This document shows, in pieces, positions 18,126 through 27,787 of a stretch of 64,000 nt of DNA (within the stretch, counting starts at the first letter, position 1; each line of letters starts with the position of its first letter). The DNA is from Terriglobia bacterium. GTDB lineage: Bacteria > Acidobacteriota > Terriglobia > Terriglobales > Acidobacteriaceae. The notes under the pieces were generated by a model. It did no database searches. It was given only the letters and a program-made list of their open reading frames with translations, and was not told the DNA's origin. The stretch covers positions 62,001-126,000 of the forward strand of contig JAIQFO010000010.1 in the NCBI GenBank assembly GCA_020073215.1. The letters are read 5' to 3'. Both the position numbers and the translations under genes were made by a program.

Positions 18126-19466
18126 TTGGACACGAGAATTGCCGCAAGGCAACCATCCCATCAACTCGATCAGAGCGTGTCACCCGCCCACGCTACAAGC
18201 GTCCGCTGGGTGGTCATGGGCATCGTCATGGCCATCATGGCGGTCACCGCCCTCAACCGCCTTAACCTGAGCATTGCTGGAAAGTACATCGAAGAAGAAT
18301 TCTCCTTCAGCACGATTGCCATGGGAGGCGTCTTCAGCGCTTTCCTCTGGGGATATGGCTTGTTTCAGATTCCCTGGGGATACGTCTGCGATCGCTTCGG
18401 CCCGCGCCGAACCCTGACCGCGTCTATCTTCTGTTTCGCGGTCGGTTCCGGCGCCATGGTTGTCGCACCCAGGTTCGCGGCGGCAACGGGAGTCAGCGCA
18501 CTCGCGATCTTTAGCATCGTGCGCTTTCTAACCGGAGTCGGAGAGGCGGCGGTTTCCTCCAACGTAACCCGAGTCATTGCCTCCTGGACCGCAGTGCACG
18601 AACGCGGGTTTGCCAGCGGCTTGCAAGTCTGCGGGCTGGGCCTGGGCGGAACCCTCACTCCCATCGCCATCGCCTGGACGATGATCCACTGGGGCTGGCG
18701 CGTCTCATTCGCAATTTCCGCCGCGCTCGCCTTTGCCGTCGTCGCCCTCTGGCACTGGTACGCCACCGACTGGCCGGAAGAAAATCCGCGCGTGAACCAG
18801 CACGAATTGCAAACCATTCACCCCGGATGGCAGAACGGTAACCCCCGTCCACAACAAGCCGCGACAAAAATTCCCTGGATCAAGATGCTCACCAGTGTCT
18901 CCGTGTGGGCCTTGATTCTAGGCTATGGTTTTCAGGGTTACGCCTTCTACGTTTATTACAACTGGTTCTACTTCTACGCGGTAAAACTGCGCGGCCTGGA
19001 CCTCATGCATGCCGCGGCCTGGACCTCGGCGCCATTCCTGGCGATGGCGGTGTTGTCTCCGGTCGGCGGATGGTTTTCCGACCGCGTCGCCCGCGTCTCC
19101 GATCGTCGCAAGGGGCGCCTGGCGTCAGTATGGCTGGGCATGGGCGCCGCCGCCCTGTTGTTGTACACCGGCAATCATCTCACCCTCACCGTCGTGGCCC
19201 TGCCCATGATCGCGTTGGCGGCCGGCTTCACCATGTTTGGAGCCGCCAATTTCTGGGCCGCGTGCATTGATCTGGCCCCCGGATATTCCGCGTCGTTGTC
19301 CGCACTAATGAACACTATGGGAAGTATCGGAGGAGTCGTCTCTTCCACCGTGACCGCGTCGATTGCGGTTCATCAAGGATGGGTGCCGGCGCTGGATGTA
19401 GCGGTATGGGTAACGATCGGGTCGGGGCTGTTGTTTACAATGGTAAACGCGAATCGCAGTATATGA
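18126..19466 (+). CDS. MFS transporter (ACS-like, organic/sugar acid type)
   Basis: A 446-residue, 12-helix major facilitator. Helix 1 is VVMGIVMAIMAVTALNRLNL; the loop 2-3 motif appears as WGYVCDRFGPRRTL, and GVGEAAVSSNVTRVIASW in helix 4 is typical of the anion:cation symporter group (hexuronate, glucarate and related acids). The start is uncertain: TTG at 18126 has GAGGA six bases before it, while a TTG at 18114 would add four residues. It follows the TonB receptor by about 130 bases, so it may carry the same compound across the inner membrane. The substrate is inferred only from family resemblance. Confidence 0.85.
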   Translation: MDTRIAARQPSHQLDQSVSPAHATSVRWVVMGIVMAIMAVTALNRLNLSIAGKYIEEEFSFSTIAMGGVFSAFLWGYGLFQIPWGYVCDRFGPRRTLTASIFCFAVGSGAMVVAPRFAAATGVSALAIFSIVRFLTGVGEAAVSSNVTRVIASWTAVHERGFASGLQVCGLGLGGTLTPIAIAWTMIHWGWRVSFAISAALAFAVVALWHWYATDWPEENPRVNQHELQTIHPGWQNGNPRPQQAATKIPWIKMLTSVSVWALILGYGFQGYAFYVYYNWFYFYAVKLRGLDLMHAAAWTSAPFLAMAVLSPVGGWFSDRVARVSDRRKGRLASVWLGMGAAALLLYTGNHLTLTVVALPMIALAAGFTMFGAANFWAACIDLAPGYSASLSALMNTMGSIGGVVSSTVTASIAVHQGWVPALDVAVWVTIGSGLLFTMVNANRSI

Positions 19467-19529
19467 GGAGAAAGGGACTGCGTAGCGGGTGATCGACCTG
19501 AGATCACCGGCCCGCGTTTGGGAGGATCA

Positions 19530-20939
19530 ATGTTCACCGCCGCGTGTAGAAAATTTGCCAGACAATCGAGAATCGTGTCGCTGGGAATCCTGCTGGCTGT
19601 TCCAGCACATGGACAGGATCAACCCCAAAGCGCGGCCACTTCCAAAGTCTACGGACAAGTCCAGACGCCGGCCACAACCGCGGACACCAATACCACGCAA
19701 GCGCCGCTGGTCCTCACACTGCAGGATGCCCTGGCACGCGCTAAGGCGAACGATCCCCAATTCCGGGCAGCTCTGACGGAACTGGGACTGGCGCATCAGG
19801 ATACCGTGCAAAGCCGCGCTCAACTGCTTCCCAACGTCAACTACAACATGCAGTACATCTACACCCAGGGCGGAGGCCTCGTTGCCAACAACGGCGTCCG
19901 CTACATTGCCAACAACGGTGTCCACGAATACATCGCGCAGGGCAACATTCACCAGGCGCTCTCGCCGGGCATGTTGGCGGACTATCGAAAAGTCGAGGCC
20001 GCCGAGGCTCTATCGCGCGCCAAGTCAGAGATTGCGACCCGCGGCTTGGTCGTCACCGTTGTGCAGTCCTACTACGGATATGTCGTGGCCGAGCGCAAGT
20101 ATGCTACGGCGCAGAAAGCCGCCGCCGAAGCGGATCGCTTTTTCGATATCAGCCAGAAACTGCAGAACGGAGGCGAGGTAGCGCGTTCCGACGTGATCAA
20201 GGCCCAGATTCAGGATCAGCAGCAGCAGCGCTCACTGCAGGATGCTCTGTTGGAGATGAACAAGACCCGCCTCGATCTTGCCGTGTTGCTGTTCCCGAAT
20301 TTCGACCAGAATTTCTCTGTCGTAGATGACTTGCGCCTGCCCAATCCGTTGCCCCCTTTCGTGGAAGTACAAGCTGCCGGAACCAGGAACAATCCGGAAC
20401 TTCGTGTAGCGCTTGCCTCGCTGCGGCAAAGCGACCAGGAAGTGAAAGTCGCGTGGGCGGCCATGTTGCCATCGGTCGGCCTCGATTATTTCTATGGCAT
20501 TGACGCCAATCAGTTCGCGGTGCGCGGCCCCGCTCCGGACCACTTTCGCAACCTGGGATACTCGGCCACCGCGACACTACAGTTGCCCATCTGGAACTGG
20601 GGAGCGGGTTACAGCAAGGTGAAGCAGGCGGATTTGCGGCGGCAGCAGGCCCATGTCGAGCTGAGCTTCGCGCAACGCCGGCTGCTGGCCGATCTGCGGT
20701 CGTTCTATGACGAAACTGAAACCTCGCGCGCGCAGCTCGAATCGCTCGCTCAAACCGCGGAACTTGCCTCCGACAGTCTACGTTTAACTACTTTGCGCTA
20801 CCAGGCGGGGGAGGCCACGGTGCTGGAAGTGGTGGACGCTCAAAACACCCTGACCCTGGCTCGCAATGCGTATGATGATGGTCAGGTCCGTTTCCAGGTC
20901 GCCCTCGCGAACCTCGAAACCCTGACCGGGAGCTTCTAA
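19530..20939 (+). CDS. TolC-family outer membrane efflux protein
   Basis: A 469-residue outer-membrane channel with a signal peptide (RIVSLGILLAVPAHGQ) and two OEP repeats. LTLQDALARAKANDPQFRA opens the first repeat and VASLRQSDQEVKVAWAAMLP-like text opens the second. LRLTTLRYQAGEATVLEVVDAQNTL is the conserved end of the family. It gives tripartite pumps their exit duct. The ATG at 19530 has the strong site GGGAGGATCA directly upstream. It is first in the operon TolC-adaptor-RND; the adaptor starts four bases after its stop. Confidence 0.93.
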   Translation: MFTAACRKFARQSRIVSLGILLAVPAHGQDQPQSAATSKVYGQVQTPATTADTNTTQAPLVLTLQDALARAKANDPQFRAALTELGLAHQDTVQSRAQLLPNVNYNMQYIYTQGGGLVANNGVRYIANNGVHEYIAQGNIHQALSPGMLADYRKVEAAEALSRAKSEIATRGLVVTVVQSYYGYVVAERKYATAQKAAAEADRFFDISQKLQNGGEVARSDVIKAQIQDQQQQRSLQDALLEMNKTRLDLAVLLFPNFDQNFSVVDDLRLPNPLPPFVEVQAAGTRNNPELRVALASLRQSDQEVKVAWAAMLPSVGLDYFYGIDANQFAVRGPAPDHFRNLGYSATATLQLPIWNWGAGYSKVKQADLRRQQAHVELSFAQRRLLADLRSFYDETETSRAQLESLAQTAELASDSLRLTTLRYQAGEATVLEVVDAQNTLTLARNAYDDGQVRFQVALANLETLTGSF

Positions 20940-20942
20940 AGC

Positions 20943-22322
20943 GTGTTTCACCTATCGATTTGTGGGAAAGGAACCTGTACCGCTCAGCGGCGTCGGCGCC
21001 TGGTTTCACGGGCCTCCATCATTCTTGTTCTCGTCTCTCTGCTGGGCTGCTCTGGCGAAAAGGCGCCGGAGCCGATCGTCGGCGTCCAGGTGGTCCCGGT
21101 CAAGAAGGCAACCATCGAGCAGACCATGACCTCCGAGGCGATTTTGTTTCCGCTGGCGCAGTCCGCGATTGTTCCCAAGATCAGCGCGCCGGTCAAAGCC
21201 TTCTACGTGAATCGCGGCAGCAAGGTGCATGAAGGACAGTTGCTCGCCAAATTAGAGAACCGCGATCTAGCCGCGGCTGCCGAAGACAACCAGGGAGCCT
21301 ACGATCAGGCGCAAGCCGCCTACGCGATCGCGACCGCGTCCACTTTGCCGGAAGAGATTCAAAAAGCGCAGGGCGATACCAAGGCCGCGAAGCTCGCCCT
21401 GGAAGCCGAGCAGAAGCTCTACGACAGCCGTCAGGATCTCTACAAGCAAGGCGCCCTGCCGCGCAAAGACCTCGATCAAGCCACCGTCAGTCTCGCCCAG
21501 GCACGGACGCAGTATGAAATTGCGCAGCACCACCTCGATGCCCTTATGGCCGGGGGCAAGCAAGAGGAAATCAAGTCTGCCAAGGGCCAATTGCAATCGG
21601 CCAAGGGCAAGTATCTCGGCGCCGCGGCGCAGTTGAACTATTCGGACATCCGCAGCCCGATCAACGGAGTGGTTACCGACCGTCCCTTGTATCCCGGAGA
21701 AATGGCCGCGGCCGGAAGCCCCCTGCTCACCGTCATGGACACCAGTTCGGTGGTGGCCCGCGCCCATATTCCGCAAGATCAGGCCGCATTGCTGAAGCTT
21801 GGTGGCAAGGCCACGATCATTCTTTCGGGCGCCGTTGCAGGCGGGGCCTCAGACAAGGCGGCAGGCGGAGACGATGCGATCGAAGGGAAGGTGACGGTCG
21901 TCAGTCCGGCGCTTGATCCCAACAGCACGACCGTCGAAGTCTGGATACAAGCAAAGAATCCGAAGGGACGGTTACGCCCGGGAACGAGCGTGAAGATTTC
22001 CATGCTGGCGCGAACGGTGCCGAACGCAGTCGTCATTCCGGCCGCCGCCGTCCTCACCGCCCCCGACGGAAGCAGCTACGTGATGCTCGCCGGCTCCGAC
22101 AACAAGGCCCACCAGAAGACGGTGAAGACCGGAATCCGGCAGGAGGATCAAGTGCAGATTCTCGATGGCCTCGCGGAAGGCGATCGTGTAATCGCCTCCG
22201 GAGCCTATGGCCTGCCCGACAATACTAAGATTCGCGTCGAAGCCGCCACCGAATCTGACAAGGCGGATCAGCCCTCGAACAAGCCATCTCCGGAACAAGA
22301 GACGGAAAAGGATGCCAAATAG
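20943..22322 (+). CDS. RND efflux periplasmic adaptor (HlyD/MFP family lipoprotein)
   Basis: A 459-residue adaptor. ASIILVLVSLLGC is a lipoprotein signal with Cys at residue 35, so the protein should be anchored in the inner membrane by a lipid. The lipoyl half-motifs KISAPVKAFYVNRGSKVHEG and YSDIRSPINGVVTDRPLYPG flank a long coiled-coil hairpin (about residues 95-220) rich in Ala, Gln and Lys. A beta-barrel and a membrane-proximal domain follow (ASGAYGLPDNTKIRV). The start is a GTG; no better in-frame start precedes the lipobox. It overlaps the RND gene by 11 bases and so is probably translationally coupled to it. Confidence 0.92.
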   Translation: MFHLSICGKGTCTAQRRRRLVSRASIILVLVSLLGCSGEKAPEPIVGVQVVPVKKATIEQTMTSEAILFPLAQSAIVPKISAPVKAFYVNRGSKVHEGQLLAKLENRDLAAAAEDNQGAYDQAQAAYAIATASTLPEEIQKAQGDTKAAKLALEAEQKLYDSRQDLYKQGALPRKDLDQATVSLAQARTQYEIAQHHLDALMAGGKQEEIKSAKGQLQSAKGKYLGAAAQLNYSDIRSPINGVVTDRPLYPGEMAAAGSPLLTVMDTSSVVARAHIPQDQAALLKLGGKATIILSGAVAGGASDKAAGGDDAIEGKVTVVSPALDPNSTTVEVWIQAKNPKGRLRPGTSVKISMLARTVPNAVVIPAAAVLTAPDGSSYVMLAGSDNKAHQKTVKTGIRQEDQVQILDGLAEGDRVIASGAYGLPDNTKIRVEAATESDKADQPSNKPSPEQETEKDAK

Positions 22323-25300
22323 CTCGATGGCCGCGACCCAAGGCGAATCCCATTACTGGTTTGCGCGCCACTCCCGCTCCATCCTCGTCTTGATCATCAC
22401 GCTGGCGATGGTGGGCATCTTCGTCGCCTTCAACATTCCGGTTTCCGTTTTTCCGAGCACCAATTTTCCCCGCATCCTCATCGCTGTCGACAACGGCGTT
22501 ATGCCCATCGACCAGATGATGGTGACGGTCACGCGGCCTCTCGAAGAGGCGGTGAACAGCGTTCCGGGCCTGCAGCAGGTGCGTTCCATTACCAGCCGTG
22601 GATCCGCCGAAATCGATCTCTTCTTCGACTGGAACGTCGACATGTTCCAGACCTTGCAGTACGTCAACGCGGCCCTATCCAACGCACAACGTGAACTGCC
22701 CCCGACCGCGAAGGTAGAAGCCCATCGCATGACCTTCGCCAGCTTTCCGATTATCGGCTATAGCTTGACTTCTGACACGGTCCCGCAGACCCAACTCTGG
22801 GAACTTGCCACCTATGAAATCAAGCCCCGGCTCAACCGCCTGAATGGCGTGGCGCGCGTGCTCGTGCAAGGCGGCCAGGAGCCCGAGTTTCACATCGTGC
22901 CCGATCCCGCCAAACTCTTGCAGGCGAGCGTTACAGTTACCGACCTGCTCGATGCGGTGCGGCGCACTAATCTGATTGACTCTCCCGGTCTCCTCGAACG
23001 CAACCACCAGCTTTACCTTGGGCTGATCAGCGGGCAGGTGCGCGATCCGCAACAGATTGCGGCGACCGTCATCAAGACAACCGCCGCCGGCGTGCCGGTG
23101 CGTGTGGGCGACGTCGCGAAAGTAGAGTCGGCAGTGCGTCCCCTATATACGATTGTTTCGGCGAATGGAAAGCCGGCCGTCCTGCTGAGCATCAACCGTC
23201 AGCCGGACAGCAACACCGTGCAGGTGGCGGAAGAAGCGCACACCGAAGTCGAGAGCATCCGCAAATCGCTGCCGCCCGGGGTAGAGATTGATCCTTTTTA
23301 CGACCAGTCGGATATCGTCAAGCAATCGATTGCCAGCGTCCGCGACGCCATCCTCATCGGCCTTATCCTGGCGTCCATTATTCTCGTGATCTTTCTGCGC
23401 GACTGGGGCACGTCGATCGTGGCTGGCCTGGTCATCCCGGTGACCATCGCGGTGACCTTCATCGCCCTCAAGTGGATGGGCCAGAGTTTCAACCTGATGA
23501 CCCTCGGCGGCCTGGCTGCGGCCGTTGGCTTGGTAATCGATGATGCCATCGTGGTGGTGGAGAACATCGTGCTGCACCGCGACGCCGGCCAGACCCGGCT
23601 GCAGGCGATCCACAGCGCCCTCGGCGAGATCACCATCCCGCTGATCGGCTCGACCATCACTCCGATTGTGGTTTTCCTTCCACTCGTCTCCATCACCGGA
23701 GTCACCGGCACCTTCTTCCGCGCCCTCGCCGTCACCATGTCAGTCTCACTGCTCACGTCGCTGGCCCTGGCGCTCAGTTGGACGCCGGCGCTAAGCCAGT
23801 TTCTCATCAGGAGATCCACCGGCGATTCCTCCGACCTCCCCGACGGCACAGCTGAAAACAAAGAAGACGCCCTGGACCAGATCGCTCCCGAGCCCGAAGT
23901 CGAGTCGATCCGCCGATTGATGGAAGTGGAAGAGGCCTCGCTCAGCGGCTTCTTCCGCAAGGTGATCGCCTTTCATGAGCGCTGGCTGCGCCGCGCGCTG
24001 GAGCGCCCACGCTGGCTGGCCGCTTTCAGTCTCGTTCTGATTGTCATCGCTTTCGTCTGCTACCAGTTTTCCGGCTCCGACCTGCTGCCGGAGATGGACG
24101 AAGGCGGCTTCATTCTCGACTACATCATGCCCGCGGGCAGTTCCTTGGCGGAGACGAATCGCGTGATCCGCCACCTCGAACAGATCTTGCGCGAAACTCC
24201 CGAGGTCGAGTACACCTCGCGCCGCACCGGCCTGCAACTGGGCCTGGCGGCCGTGACCGAGGCCAACACCGGAGACATTTCGGTGAAACTGAAACCCTCC
24301 CGCAGCCGTGATATCGAAGAGGTCATCGCCGACGTGCGCGCGAAAATCAAGCTGGAAGAACCCGCGATCGACGTGGAATTCGTCCAGGTTCTCCAGGACA
24401 TGATTAACGATCTGACGGGAGAGCCGCAGCCGGTAGAGATCAAGTTGTTCTCGCAGGATGCCCCCCTCATCGAGGAGTGGGCCCCGAAGATAGCGGATGC
24501 GATCACCAAAGACAAAGGCGTGGTCGACATCCTGAATGGAATCGATAACACCATCAGCGGTCCGGCCGTGATGTTTCAGGTGGACCCGACGATCGCGGCA
24601 CGAGCCGGGTTCACCCCCGAAGAGGTGGCGACCGACGCGGCGGCCATTCTGGAAGGCGAACCGTCGACGACTCCCGTGGTCGCTCATGACCGCACCTACA
24701 CCGTGCGTGTGCGCTTTCCGGAAGGGAATCGGGCTTCGCTGGAGGCCATGCGCGACACGCTGCTGGTCAGTTCGACGGGCAAAACGGCCACGCTCGGATC
24801 GCTGGCCACGATGACCGAGATCCCTGGACAGACGGAAATCCGCCGCGAGAACCTGCTGCGGAACGTGGTTGTCTCGGCACGGCTCGAGGGCGTCGACCTG
24901 GGCACCGGTATTGCCAGCGTCAAGAAAAGCGTGGACCTGTTGCATCTGCCGTCTTCGATCCGGGTGTTATACGGCGGAACCTACCAGACCCAGCAAAAAT
25001 CGTTTCGCGACCTCGTTTTCGTGCTCATCCTGGCGGTGGTGCTGGTCTTCATCGTGTTGCTGTTTGAGTTCCGCACCTTCGCCGCGCCCCTCGCGATTCT
25101 CTCGTCGGCCCTGCTCTCGACCTGCGGAGTCTTTCTGGCCCTGTTCATCACCCGCACCACCTTCAACATCTCCTCGTTCATGGGGATGATCATGGTGATT
25201 GGCATCGTGGCCAAGAACGGAATTCTGCTCCTCGATGCCGAGCAGAAATTTCGCGCCGCGGGATTATCGCTGGAAGAGTCGGTCATTCAGGCAGGCCGCC

Positions 25301-25506
25301 GCAGGTTGCGCCCGATCGTCATGACCGCGCTCGCCGCGGTGGCGGGAATGTTGCCGCTGGCGTTTGCCATGGGCGCGGGATCGCAGATGTTGAAGCCCCT
25401 GGCGATTGCCGTGATCGGCGGCGTGCTCCTGTCCATGGTTCTGTCGCTGATCATCACCCCCGCCGTCCACCTCTTCGTCACCCGCCGGGCCCTGCGAAGT
25501 TCCTAA
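22312..25506 (+). CDS. RND efflux transporter permease (AcrB/MdtB-like)
   Basis: A 1064-residue inner-membrane pump with the two-fold RND layout: helix 1 (ILVLIITLAMVGIFVAFNI), a large periplasmic loop, helices 2-6 with GLVIDDAIVVVENIVLHRD, a second helix 7 (FSLVLIVIAFVCYQFSG), a second loop and helices 8-12 (ISSFMGMIMVIGIVAKNGIL). The Asp pair in helix 4 is the proton relay found in drug-exporting HAE-type RND pumps. The second half of helix 10 lacks a matching Asp pair, as usual. The start at 22312 overlaps the adaptor stop and has GGAAAAGG immediately before it. The exported compound is unknown; no regulator gene is adjacent. Confidence 0.93.
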   Translation: MPNSSMAATQGESHYWFARHSRSILVLIITLAMVGIFVAFNIPVSVFPSTNFPRILIAVDNGVMPIDQMMVTVTRPLEEAVNSVPGLQQVRSITSRGSAEIDLFFDWNVDMFQTLQYVNAALSNAQRELPPTAKVEAHRMTFASFPIIGYSLTSDTVPQTQLWELATYEIKPRLNRLNGVARVLVQGGQEPEFHIVPDPAKLLQASVTVTDLLDAVRRTNLIDSPGLLERNHQLYLGLISGQVRDPQQIAATVIKTTAAGVPVRVGDVAKVESAVRPLYTIVSANGKPAVLLSINRQPDSNTVQVAEEAHTEVESIRKSLPPGVEIDPFYDQSDIVKQSIASVRDAILIGLILASIILVIFLRDWGTSIVAGLVIPVTIAVTFIALKWMGQSFNLMTLGGLAAAVGLVIDDAIVVVENIVLHRDAGQTRLQAIHSALGEITIPLIGSTITPIVVFLPLVSITGVTGTFFRALAVTMSVSLLTSLALALSWTPALSQFLIRRSTGDSSDLPDGTAENKEDALDQIAPEPEVESIRRLMEVEEASLSGFFRKVIAFHERWLRRALERPRWLAAFSLVLIVIAFVCYQFSGSDLLPEMDEGGFILDYIMPAGSSLAETNRVIRHLEQILRETPEVEYTSRRTGLQLGLAAVTEANTGDISVKLKPSRSRDIEEVIADVRAKIKLEEPAIDVEFVQVLQDMINDLTGEPQPVEIKLFSQDAPLIEEWAPKIADAITKDKGVVDILNGIDNTISGPAVMFQVDPTIAARAGFTPEEVATDAAAILEGEPSTTPVVAHDRTYTVRVRFPEGNRASLEAMRDTLLVSSTGKTATLGSLATMTEIPGQTEIRRENLLRNVVVSARLEGVDLGTGIASVKKSVDLLHLPSSIRVLYGGTYQTQQKSFRDLVFVLILAVVLVFIVLLFEFRTFAAPLAILSSALLSTCGVFLALFITRTTFNISSFMGMIMVIGIVAKNGILLLDAEQKFRAAGLSLEESVIQAGRRRLRPIVMTALAAVAGMLPLAFAMGAGSQMLKPLAIAVIGGVLLSMVLSLIITPAVHLFVTRRALRSS

Positions 25507-25548
25507 GAGTTCCCGAACCCAACCTAAGTTTGGTAAGGTACTCGTGCC

Positions 25549-26121
25549 ATGACGACGAAGAAGAACGCAGGCCCCAATACAACCCTCAGGCAAAAAGCGC
25601 AGTTAATGTCGGCTTCCGAGATCGAACGCACGCTGGTGCGTCTCGCTCACGAAATCCTCGAAAAGAACCATGGCATTGACGGCTTGGGGCTGGTCGGGAT
25701 CCGCCGCCGCGGAGTGCCCATTGCCGAGCGTTTAGGCAAAATGATTCAGCGGGTGGAAAAGAAGAAAGTTCCCGTGGGCACGCTCGATATCACGTTCTAT
25801 CGCGACGACCTTTCTACCCTCGGGCCCAAGCCCGTCGTGCAGCATGCGGAAATCGGCTTTCCCATCGAAGGCAAGAAGGTCGTGCTCGTCGACGACGTGC
25901 TTTATACCGGCCGCACCACCCGCGCCGCCCTCGACGCCCTTTTTTCGCATGGCCGTCCGAGCCTGGTGCAGTTGCTGGTGCTCATTGATCGCGGCCATCG
26001 CGAATTGCCGGTCGAGGCCACCTTCATCGGCCGAATTGTGCAGACCACCGCAAGGGAAGTGATCGAAGTGAAGTTGACCGAGATCGACGACGCGGAGAAA
26101 GTGCTGTTGATGGAGAGGTGA
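25549..26121 (+). CDS. pyrR: PyrR bifunctional pyrimidine operon regulator/uracil phosphoribosyltransferase
   Basis: A 190-residue type I phosphoribosyltransferase. The PRPP-binding loop VVLVDDVLYTGRTTRAA (about residues 106-122) and RRRGVPIAERL match PyrR closely, as do the C-terminal LIDRGHRELP and FIGRIVQTT. In Gram-positive bacteria PyrR binds the pyr mRNA leader and attenuates it; outside that group it may serve mainly as uracil phosphoribosyltransferase. No pyrB, pyrC or other pyrimidine gene follows: the next gene is on the opposite strand. It has about 13 extra N-terminal residues compared with the usual length (about 180). Confidence 0.93.
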   Translation: MTTKKNAGPNTTLRQKAQLMSASEIERTLVRLAHEILEKNHGIDGLGLVGIRRRGVPIAERLGKMIQRVEKKKVPVGTLDITFYRDDLSTLGPKPVVQHAEIGFPIEGKKVVLVDDVLYTGRTTRAALDALFSHGRPSLVQLLVLIDRGHRELPVEATFIGRIVQTTAREVIEVKLTEIDDAEKVLLMER

Positions 26122-26136
26122 AATCAGGCGACCTAT

Positions 26137-26631
26137 TCAATTCTTCTTCGAATGGAGTAGCTTAACGAAGGACCAAATGCTCGGAGGAATGATCCAGCGG
26201 GCTCTTTCCTCTATTAGATGGCAGATGATCATGGCTATGGTTCCTAGCCATAGGGCGAAGATACTGCCCTCCAGAGTCACGAATAAAACAATTCGTGTGG
26301 GCAGAAAGCTCGAAACAAGAAGGTAGCCAAACTCGCCCCACCCGAATCCTGACCCTTCGCCTCCGCGAACCCTCTGAGCCAGTAAAGTGAACGAGAGGGC
26401 TAACACCCACACGCCAATAAGGGCAAAAATCGCCGTTGAAGGTCCCGAGCGCTCAGCTCTTCTACGTCGGAGCACAAGCACGTAGAACACGATTAATGCG
26501 GCCGGACACGCGACTGTCACCGCTCCCCCTTGCTCATTCGGGGCCAAGGCGGGGATTACCACATCGGGAATCCAGAAGACAGTTCCGCCCAGCAGAAGAC
26601 TTAACCATAACCACTTCGCAGAGGACATCAT
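26137..26631 (-). CDS. Hypothetical four-helix membrane protein
   Basis: A 164-residue protein with about four hydrophobic helices (WLWLSLLLGGTVFWI; VACPAALIVFYVLVL; AIFALIGVWVLALSFTLLA; ALWLGTIAMIICHLI) and a basic loop LRRRRAER after helix 2. The ATG at 26631 has AAGG five bases upstream, and a second in-frame ATG follows directly. It faces pyrR tail to tail and has an AT-rich upstream region (26632-26660). The base composition is a little more AT-rich than its neighbours, which may point to later acquisition. I do not recognise the family. Confidence 0.65.
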   Translation of the reverse strand: MMSSAKWLWLSLLLGGTVFWIPDVVIPALAPNEQGGAVTVACPAALIVFYVLVLRRRRAERSGPSTAIFALIGVWVLALSFTLLAQRVRGGEGSGFGWGEFGYLLVSSFLPTRIVLFVTLEGSIFALWLGTIAMIICHLIEERARWIIPPSIWSFVKLLHSKKN

Positions 26632-26667
26632 CTAACCTTAAATTAAAATTAAGTTAAGAACCGAGGT

Positions 26668-27603
26668 CTAGGCCTTGCTTCTTCCAACCCACTCCGCCTC
26701 GAAGCGCGCCCGCTCATAGAAAGACTTCTGCGTTCCCACTCCTGTGGTCGAAAGCCCAGCGTAAAGGTTCGCGCGCCGGACCGCTTCCCGCTCCGGCAGA
26801 CCCTCGCCCAGGAATGTCGCAAAGCTGCCAATAAACGCGTCCCCCGCGCCGGTGCTATCCACGCTCTTCACCTTAAACGCGGGCACGTGCTCCATGCCCT
26901 CGCTTCCGGCAAGCAACGAACCATTCGCCCCCAGCGTAATAATCACTCGCCGGATGCCGCTGGCCAGAAGCTTGCCCGCGCAGCTCTTGGCATCGTCGAG
27001 ACCGCGCACCGCCATGCCGGAAATCGTCTCCGCCTCACTCTCATTGGGAACAAAGTAATCGAGATCCGCGACCGCCTTGATGTCGATAGGCTGCGCGGGT
27101 GCTGGATTCAAGATGCAGCGGATGCCGTTCCGCCGCGCAAACTTGATGGTGTAGTACACGGTCTCAAGCGGGATCTCGAACTGGAGGACGATGCAGTCGG
27201 CGCTCTTCAGCATGTCGGCTGCGGCATCCACGTCGGCCGGCTTCAATGCGTCGTTGGCGCCTTTGACGACGATGATCCGATTCTGTCCCGAAGGATCGAC
27301 AAAGATCGGCGCCACCCCGCTCGAGACACCGCTCACCTGCCGCACGTGCGTGGCGTCGATACCCAGGCTTTCAAAGTTTTTGATAGTTGACGGACCAAAC
27401 AGGTCGTCCCCAACTCGCGCCACCATGAAGACCTCGGCTCCGCAAAGGCGGGCGGCAACCGCCTGGTTCGCGCCCTTCCCGCCAAATCCCAGATCGAATC
27501 TCTGGCCGAAGATGGTTTCCCCCGCCTTGGGAAACTGGTCTGAGAACGTGGTCAAATCGACATTGGCACTACCCACCACCGCAATGCGAGGACGCTTTGC
27601 CAT
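26668..27603 (-). CDS. rbsK: Ribokinase
   Basis: A 311-residue PfkB-family sugar kinase that phosphorylates ribose at O5. The first PfkB signature reads GFGGKGANQAVAAARL-like text (residues 41-54, GGKGANQAV), and the second DSTGAGDAFIGSFATFL carries the catalytic Asp and anion hole. VGSANVDLTT at the N-terminus fits ribokinases specifically. GGGAGTCT precedes the ATG at 27603. No ribose transporter or rbsD is next to it, so it probably salvages ribose from nucleosides. Related sugar specificity (for example 2-deoxyribose) cannot be excluded. Confidence 0.88.
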   Translation of the reverse strand: MAKRPRIAVVGSANVDLTTFSDQFPKAGETIFGQRFDLGFGGKGANQAVAARLCGAEVFMVARVGDDLFGPSTIKNFESLGIDATHVRQVSGVSSGVAPIFVDPSGQNRIIVVKGANDALKPADVDAAADMLKSADCIVLQFEIPLETVYYTIKFARRNGIRCILNPAPAQPIDIKAVADLDYFVPNESEAETISGMAVRGLDDAKSCAGKLLASGIRRVIITLGANGSLLAGSEGMEHVPAFKVKSVDSTGAGDAFIGSFATFLGEGLPEREAVRRANLYAGLSTTGVGTQKSFYERARFEAEWVGRSKA

Positions 27604-27787
27604 AGACTCCCGTTGCCGCCGGCACGCTCAAACAGCCGGCGCGCCTTTGAAGTGAGGAAGGCAGAGTTTAGTCAGCCCGTAGCGGAGTGTCAACCAGTCC
27701 CGCCACCTCAGCAGAAGATAACGATTTCTTGGACGAGCCGGCTCATTCACCTGGCATCCGTACGCGCTCTTGAGTATTCTCTTGGGG

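Noticed and set aside
23791..24945. 384-codon minus-strand frame opposite the RND gene
   Set aside because: It is antisense to a well-defined RND permease and His/Asp-rich without motifs.
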